Source of the DNA: Neobacillus cucumis
Lineage (GTDB): Bacteria; Bacillota; Bacilli; Bacillales_B; DSM-18226
Length of the DNA stretch: 64,000 bases
Assembly (NCBI RefSeq): GCF_016107705.1
Contig: NZ_JAEHGC010000011.1
Coordinates: 62,001 to 126,000, forward strand
Reading direction: 5' to 3'
The position numbers and the translations under genes were made by a program. Positions 59,696 to 64,000 of the stretch are shown one piece after another (positions within the stretch are counted from its first letter, which is position 1; each line of letters starts with the position of its first letter). The notes beneath the pieces were generated by a model. The model was not told where the DNA came from and did no database searches. It worked only from the letters and a program-made list of their open reading frames with translations.

Positions 59696-61168
59696 ATGGG
59701 GAACAAACCTGAAAAGCAGGGAAATGCAACTGTTTTGTGGGATGATAAATCTTATAAATTTCCGGTGTCATTTAAATATGCAGTGGTTTCTGTCTTAATC
59801 TTTTTCGGCCTGCTGCTTACAGGAACACTTGGTTTTGGTGCATCTCTGGAATTAATGTTTTTGTTGTTATGGATTGTTGTGAGCCTGCTAGTTATGAAAC
59901 TGGGATACAAATATAATGAGGTTCAAAATATGGCTTGGGAAATGGGAAAGCAATCTTTTGAGCCGAATACGATTATTTTAGTAGTCGGCGTCATGATTGC
60001 TACCTGGATGGCTTCTGGTACAATCCCTTATGTTATGTATTGGGGCTTAGAATTAATTTCACCGCAATACTTTTTAATCACGGCTTTGCTCCTAACATCA
60101 GCAACATCTCTTGCAACCGGAACTTCATGGGGGACTTTGGGTACAGCGGGTTTGGCCTTAATGACAGTTGGTAATGCACTTGGAGTTCCCCAAGCAATGA
60201 CAGCAGGTGCCATTATTTGTGGTTCCTTCTTTGGAGATAAGTTGTCACCATTGTCTGATAGTACCATTTTAGCAGCTACCGTTGCCGGCTCTAAAGTAAT
60301 GTCACACGTAAAACATATGTTATGGTCAACTGTCCCGGCGTATATTCTAACAGCAATTATCTTTATCATTTTAGGTTTAAAGTATGGAAAAAGTGGAGCG
60401 AATATGCAGGAGATTCAACAAATCACTGGTGTAATATCAAAGCATTTCCATTTATCCTGGATTTCATTGATTCCTCTTCTGGTTGTACTAGTGATGCTTA
60501 TAAAGGGCATTCCATCTATTATCTCGCTATTAATGGGAGTGTTTAGCGGCATGGCTGTCGCTGTTTTTACTCAGGGGTATAATTTAACAAAAGTGTTTGA
60601 TATCATGACCAATGGATTTGTGTTTAAAAGCGGCAGTACGTTAGTTGACCCCATCCTAAGCAGAGGCGGGCTCTACAGTTTAATGAGCTCATTCCTTGTT
60701 GTCCTTTTAGCCATGTGTGTAACCGGCATGTTAGAACAATCAGGCATTCTCAGTGCTTTAGTAGAGCCTTTAGTTAAACGAACACACGGTTCTACTTTTA
60801 AAATAACTTTAGTGACTATGTTAATTGCCTTAATCACAAATATGATTGGCTCATCGATGTTATTAACTGCGATTGTAGCGGGTTCGCTTATGAGAAATGT
60901 CTTTAAAAATAATCATTTGGCGCCAGAAAATCTATCGCGTAATATCGAGGATGTTGGAACGATGGGTGCACCGGTTATTCCATGGAATTCCAACGCCATC
61001 TATTGTTCGCAGATGCTGGGTGTATCGCCATATGCTTATTTCCCATATGTCTTTTTAGCTTTCTTTGTCCCATTATTCGATTTACTCTACGGTGCCACTG
61101 GATTTGCAATAAAGAAGTTAAAGCCTGAGAAGCTCGAGGATGTTGAAACAGTAACTAAAGCGATCTAA
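59696..61168 (+). CDS. NhaC-family Na+/H+ antiporter-like transporter
   Basis: A 490-aa membrane protein with about eleven to twelve helices. Typical NhaC blocks are GMLIATWM-like VVGVMIATWMASGTIPY, SLATGTSWGTLGTAGLALM, GSFFGDKLSPLSDSTILAA and GTMGAPVIPWNSNAIYC. The family includes Na+/H+ antiporters and malate/lactate exchangers (MleN), so it could export an acidic end product instead. ATG at 59696 follows TGAGG; a TTG at 59675 lies upstream. It is the last gene of the gamma-lyase 2 operon. Confidence 0.88.
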   Translation: MGNKPEKQGNATVLWDDKSYKFPVSFKYAVVSVLIFFGLLLTGTLGFGASLELMFLLLWIVVSLLVMKLGYKYNEVQNMAWEMGKQSFEPNTIILVVGVMIATWMASGTIPYVMYWGLELISPQYFLITALLLTSATSLATGTSWGTLGTAGLALMTVGNALGVPQAMTAGAIICGSFFGDKLSPLSDSTILAATVAGSKVMSHVKHMLWSTVPAYILTAIIFIILGLKYGKSGANMQEIQQITGVISKHFHLSWISLIPLLVVLVMLIKGIPSIISLLMGVFSGMAVAVFTQGYNLTKVFDIMTNGFVFKSGSTLVDPILSRGGLYSLMSSFLVVLLAMCVTGMLEQSGILSALVEPLVKRTHGSTFKITLVTMLIALITNMIGSSMLLTAIVAGSLMRNVFKNNHLAPENLSRNIEDVGTMGAPVIPWNSNAIYCSQMLGVSPYAYFPYVFLAFFVPLFDLLYGATGFAIKKLKPEKLEDVETVTKAI

Positions 61169-61187
61169 CTGAATAGGTTTTAATGTA

Positions 61188-61217
61188 GGCGATTCCTAAT
61201 CGGAATCGCCCTTTTTT
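61188..61217 (+). terminator. Rho-independent terminator
   Basis: GGCGATTCC / GGAATCGCC stem, 5-nt loop, then CTTTTTT, 20 nt after the antiporter stop. Confidence 0.93.
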
Positions 61218-61343
61218 AATTGGTAAGTTGACCTGGTTCATGTTTTCTTAGTTTTAAAAAAATTTTTTTCAAACATGATAGGAAATAGGAATAAGTAACC
61301 TATCAGAAGCTGGGGAAATAGTGATTTTGCAAGGAATTTAAAA

Positions 61344-61360
61344 TTGGCACGAATATTGCA
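61344..61360 (+). promoter_or_regulatory. Sigma-54 promoter of trxB
   Basis: TTGGCAC-N5-TTGCA, a perfect match with GG to GC 12 bp, 38 bp before the start. An A-run/T-run symmetric segment at 61256-61270 may be a weak activator site. Confidence 0.9.
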
Positions 61361-61397
61361 AGTTAATCTTCATGACTAAGAGAAAGGGGGGAATGAG

Positions 61398-62363
61398 ATG
61401 TATAAAGCTATTATTCTAGGGACTGGACCTGCTGGGTTAACCGCTGCAATCTATTTAGCACGTGCTAACATAAGTCCTTTGGTCATTGAAGGGCCTGAAC
61501 CAGGGGGACAATTGACATTGACGACAGATGTTGAGAATTTCCCTGGTTTTCCTGAAGGGATTCTGGGACGAGAGTTGATGCAGAACATGCGAAAGCAAGC
61601 TGAGGTTTTCGGAGCAAAGTTTAAAAGAGGATGGGTTAAAAAAGTCGATTTTTCCAATAACCCTTTTACCTTAACGGTGGAAGGAATAGGGGAGCTCAAA
61701 ACACAATCTTTAATCATTTCAACGGGGGCTTCTGCGAAACTAATGGGTATTCCAGGGGAAAGAGAAAATATTGGCCGTGGGGTAAGCACCTGTGCAACAT
61801 GCGATGGATTTTTCTTTAGAGGGAAGAAAATTATCGTTGTCGGCGGCGGAGATTCTGCTATGGAAGAGGCAAACTTTTTAACGAAGTTTGCTTCGGAGGT
61901 TCGGGTTGTGCACCGCAGAAAGGAGCTTCGCGCTTCCGAAATTATGCAAGATCGTGCCAAAAAGAATCCCAAAATTACGTGGAGCTTAAATTCCATTCCT
62001 AAAGAAGTAATCGCAGGGGAACGACGTGTTACTGGATTGAAAATAACAAACAGCGAAACAGGAAAAGAGGAAGTTCTGGAAACGGATGGTGTTTTCGTTG
62101 CCATCGGCCATAAACCGAACACGGCATTTTTAGACAATCAAATCAAAACGGATGATATGGGATATATCGTGGTGAATCCTGGTACTACCGAAACCAATAT
62201 TCCAGGTGTATTCGCCTGCGGGGATGTTCAAGATCATCAATACCGCCAAGCCATTACCGCTGCAGGAAGTGGTTGTATGGCTGCACTGGATTGCGAAAAA
62301 TACCTTGATGCAAGTGAATTATGTAGTGAAAACAATCAATCTATCATGGAAAACCAAATATAG
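61398..62363 (+). CDS. trxB: Thioredoxin reductase
   Basis: A 321-aa NADPH-thioredoxin reductase. FAD motif LGTGPAGLTAAIYLARA, the redox-active CATCDG (about residues 133-138), the NADPH motif VVGGGDSAMEEANFL with HRRKELRAS, and the C-terminal FACGDVQDHQYRQAITAAG. It is a second, accessory copy by inference, since bacilli normally carry trxB elsewhere. It is driven by sigma-54 and followed 13 nt later by a thioredoxin-like gene, so the pair forms a dedicated disulfide-reducing module. Confidence 0.92.
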   Translation: MYKAIILGTGPAGLTAAIYLARANISPLVIEGPEPGGQLTLTTDVENFPGFPEGILGRELMQNMRKQAEVFGAKFKRGWVKKVDFSNNPFTLTVEGIGELKTQSLIISTGASAKLMGIPGERENIGRGVSTCATCDGFFFRGKKIIVVGGGDSAMEEANFLTKFASEVRVVHRRKELRASEIMQDRAKKNPKITWSLNSIPKEVIAGERRVTGLKITNSETGKEEVLETDGVFVAIGHKPNTAFLDNQIKTDDMGYIVVNPGTTETNIPGVFACGDVQDHQYRQAITAAGSGCMAALDCEKYLDASELCSENNQSIMENQI

Positions 62364-62376
62364 GGAGGATTTAAAA

Positions 62377-62718
62377 ATGAAAGAGATTAAAACAAAACAA
62401 GAGTTTGAAGAGGCAATTTTATCAACAAAACCAGTTATGGCCAAATTCTATGCCGAATATTGCCCAGACTGCCAGCATACCGATTTATTTATGCCCATTT
62501 TAGAAGAATCGTATAAAGAAAAGGTAGAAATGATTGCAGTAAACCGAGAACATTTTCCAGAAGTTTTAGAGAAACTAGACGTGTACGGAATCCCAAGCTT
62601 TATTGCTTTTCAAGAAGGGAAGGAACTGGACCGCTTTGTAAGTAAACTTGGAAAAAGTCAGGAAGAGGTTGAACAGTTTCTTAATCAAATTGTTGAGGCA
62701 AGTGGAAAACTAGGATAG
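62377..62718 (+). CDS. Thioredoxin-family protein with CPDC active site
   Basis: A 113-aa cytoplasmic thioredoxin. The active site is YCPDC instead of the usual WCGPC, and the cis-Pro loop reads YGIPSFIAF. CPDC thioredoxins (YbbN-like or Bacillus YtpP-type) have altered redox potential. ATG at 62377 follows TAGGGAGGA; longer upstream reading frames lack a site. Co-transcribed with trxB, it probably reduces imported cystine or thiol enzymes of this regulon. Confidence 0.87.
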   Translation: MKEIKTKQEFEEAILSTKPVMAKFYAEYCPDCQHTDLFMPILEESYKEKVEMIAVNREHFPEVLEKLDVYGIPSFIAFQEGKELDRFVSKLGKSQEEVEQFLNQIVEASGKLG

Positions 62719-62799
62719 AAAATCCTTGCCAGGGGCCAATAAATATGGAGATATTGCTCTATATTTATTGGCTTTAAAAGGAATGTTTTTTGAATAATT

Positions 62800-62813
62800 G
62801 AAAAATATTTTTC
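62800..62813. promoter_or_regulatory. Candidate sigma-54 activator site (perfect palindrome)
   Basis: GAAAAATATTTTTC, 131 bp before the promoter at 62930. A weaker copy lies 20 bp upstream. Confidence 0.58.
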
Positions 62814-62929
62814 GAATTTGGGAATCGGAGAATAGTACTGAACAGTAGGTTTTCACTAGAATTATCGCAGAAATGATAATGATGCATCTTTTTTTTTAGC
62901 AGGAATGTTGAATTAACAAGGATTTTATT

Positions 62930-62946
62930 TTGGCACAACTTTTGCA
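62930..62946 (+). promoter_or_regulatory. Sigma-54 promoter of the cystine-type ABC importer
   Basis: TTGGCAC-N5-TTGCA, perfect consensus, within a region nearly identical to 56110-56165. Confidence 0.9.
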
Positions 62947-62981
62947 TAAAAAGTAATTGAATAGGAGGAGGTGGAGTTCAT

Positions 62982-63011
62982 TTGAAAAAAGTAGATATTG
63001 AAACGGGATAA
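62982..63011 (+). CDS. Very short ORF after the sigma-54 promoter (leader peptide or remnant)
   Basis: TTG with a strong GGAGGAGGTGG site encodes MKKVDIETG and stops. One frame over the sequence continues DKLTEYLNDTEK to a second stop at 63045. It is either a leader or the start of a decayed gene. Confidence 0.3.
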   Translation: MKKVDIETG

Positions 63012-63097
63012 ATTAACAGAATATTTAAATGATACTGAAAAATGAAGCTAATAAACCGCAAATCATCCATTTTTTATAAATACAGGGGGAAGTTTTT

Positions 63098-63916
63098 ATG
63101 AAAAAGAGTTTATTTATATTTGCTTTTTCGGTATTCGTAGCACTTGTATTAACGGCATGCGGAAACACTCAAAAAGAAACATCAGCCAAACCCGATCAGG
63201 CGGCAGAAAGTAAGAACCTACTGGAAAAAATAAAAGCAGATGGGACGATTAAAATCGGTACAGAAGGAACATATGCACCGTTTAGTTACCATGATGCATC
63301 GGGAAAATTAACTGGTTTTGATATCGAAATCGCTGAAGAAGTAGCAAAAAGGCTTGGTGTGAAAGCTGAATTTGTTGAAACCCCGTGGGACGGAATTTTT
63401 GCGGGACTTGATTCGAAGCGCTTCGATATCATTGCATGTCAAGTGGGTATTCGTCCTGACCGGCAGGAAAAATATGATTTTTCTGATCCAACGAATGTGT
63501 CAAAACCTTCTTTAATTGTCAGCAAAGACAATAACACGATTAAAACGTTCAAAGATTTGAAGGGGAAAAAGTCAGCCGAGTCACTAACTAGTATGTTTAA
63601 AGACATGGCAGCTTCGAATGGTGCTGAAATCGTCGGTGTTGAAGGATTTAATCAAGCTATTGATTTATTAATTTCAAAACGTGTGGATGCGACGATTAAT
63701 GATGGGTTGTCTTATCTTGATTTCAAAAAGCAACAGCCAAATGCACCGCTTAAAGTTGTAGCTGAGCTTGATGAACCAACAAAAATGGGAATTATGTTAA
63801 GAAAAGGGAATAAAGAATTGGTCGATGTTATCAATAAAGCACTCGCCGATATGAAGAAAGATGGGACGTATTTAAGCATCTCAAAAAAATACTTTGAAAC
63901 CGATGTTTCTAAATAA
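63098..63916 (+). CDS. Amino-acid (probably cystine) ABC transporter substrate-binding lipoprotein
   Basis: A 272-aa family-3 receptor. Lipobox VLTAC (Cys about residue 21), then IKADGTIKIGTEGTYAPFSY, the ligand-binding FDIEIAEEVAKRLG, WDGIFAGLDSKRFDIIACQV and GIRPDRQEKYDFSDP. These blocks resemble TcyA/TcyJ cystine receptors. Start follows AGGGGGAAG. The permease gene starts 12 nt downstream. The cystine assignment rests on family resemblance and the surrounding sulfur genes. Confidence 0.86.
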   Translation: MKKSLFIFAFSVFVALVLTACGNTQKETSAKPDQAAESKNLLEKIKADGTIKIGTEGTYAPFSYHDASGKLTGFDIEIAEEVAKRLGVKAEFVETPWDGIFAGLDSKRFDIIACQVGIRPDRQEKYDFSDPTNVSKPSLIVSKDNNTIKTFKDLKGKKSAESLTSMFKDMAASNGAEIVGVEGFNQAIDLLISKRVDATINDGLSYLDFKKQQPNAPLKVVAELDEPTKMGIMLRKGNKELVDVINKALADMKKDGTYLSISKKYFETDVSK

Positions 63917-63927
63917 GGAGTGTTCGA

Positions 63928-64000
63928 ATGTTGGATCAAGAAAGAATGGACCGAATTATTGACATCGTTGTCAACTCATTTTTTCCGATGTTAAAAGCAG
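63928..64000 (+). CDS. Amino-acid ABC transporter permease, N-terminus (partial)
   Basis: The gene begins ATG at 63928 after AAATAAGGAGTG and runs off the window after 24 codons, MLDQERMDRIIDIVVNSFFP. The start fits TcyB/GlnP-type permeases and follows the matching receptor gene. Confidence 0.7.
   Translation, partial: MLDQERMDRIIDIVVNSFFPMLKA

Noticed and set aside
61451..62137. 228-codon minus-strand open frame
   Set aside because: It is antisense to trxB, whose redox and nucleotide-binding motifs are intact.
53000..64000. S-box or T-box riboswitches before the sulfur genes
   Set aside because: Leaders between promoters and starts are only 25-60 nt for most genes (about 150 nt for the importer), and no riboswitch-like fold or T-box motif was seen.

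Overview
The window is chromosomal DNA of a low-GC, endospore-forming Bacillaceae (Bacillus/Neobacillus-like). This rests on AGGAGG-type ribosome binding sites with frequent TTG/GTG starts, a CotA-type spore-coat laccase, GerP-like spore germination proteins, a Spo0E-family phosphatase, a phoD-tatA-tatC cluster behind PHO boxes, and several sigma-54 (SigL) promoters with their activators. No rRNA, complete tRNA, CRISPR array, transposase or phage module was seen.

Layout. 1-4.3 kb: the end of an HMG-CoA-lyase-like gene, then a thiamine-dependent 2-oxoacid/acetoin dehydrogenase (E1alpha, E1beta, E2) and an SDR. 4.5-7.4 kb: an LCP cell-wall protein and a PgaC/PgaD exopolysaccharide synthase pair. 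7.6-14.2 kb: a D-amino-acid/ornithine-cyclodeaminase/RidA catabolic operon with its own amino-acid ABC transporter, read away from a CdaR-type regulator. 14.7-27.5 kb: a two-component system (solute-binding-protein-like sensor kinase plus NtrC-type regulator), a sigma-54 promoter, an orphan TAXI lipoprotein, a Pot-type ABC transporter, then a GlcD/GlcF-type 2-hydroxyacid oxidase and an SDR. 27.7-37.3 kb: an IclR-regulated sugar-acid operon with a TRAP transporter, two FAH-fold enzymes, a split UxaA-type dehydratase and an aldehyde dehydrogenase, consistent with a Weimberg-like route to 2-oxoglutarate. 37.5-52.8 kb: mixed genes (secreted repeat protein, GH25-like protein, PhoD/Tat, AlkD-like repair enzyme, CotA, MFS, GerP-like genes) in a stretch dense with small dispersed repeats and decayed genes.

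52.9-64.0 kb is the most striking part: a compact sulfur-amino-acid regulon. Five -24/-12 sigma-54 promoters precede (1) a methionine/cystathionine gamma-lyase, (2) the gene for a sigma-54 activator with a CX2CX5C sensory domain, (3) a second gamma-lyase with a D-cysteine-desulfhydrase-like enzyme, a MalY/PatB lyase and an NhaC-type antiporter, (4) thioredoxin reductase plus a CPDC thioredoxin, and (5) a cystine-type ABC importer. Most carry an A/T-rich palindrome about 100-150 bp upstream that looks like the activator's enhancer. Inferred logic: import cystine, reduce it with dedicated thioredoxin components, and degrade thiol amino acids to 2-oxoacid, ammonia and sulfide or thiol.

Several repeat families overlay the window: about ten copies of a 45-75 bp REP-like palindrome (GGGACGGTTCT...AGAACCGTCCC), three arrays of a strictly 21-bp-phased WATATCRACAC repeat, a triple tandem hairpin, and a two-copy hairpin element. 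Some REP copies have become part of genes.
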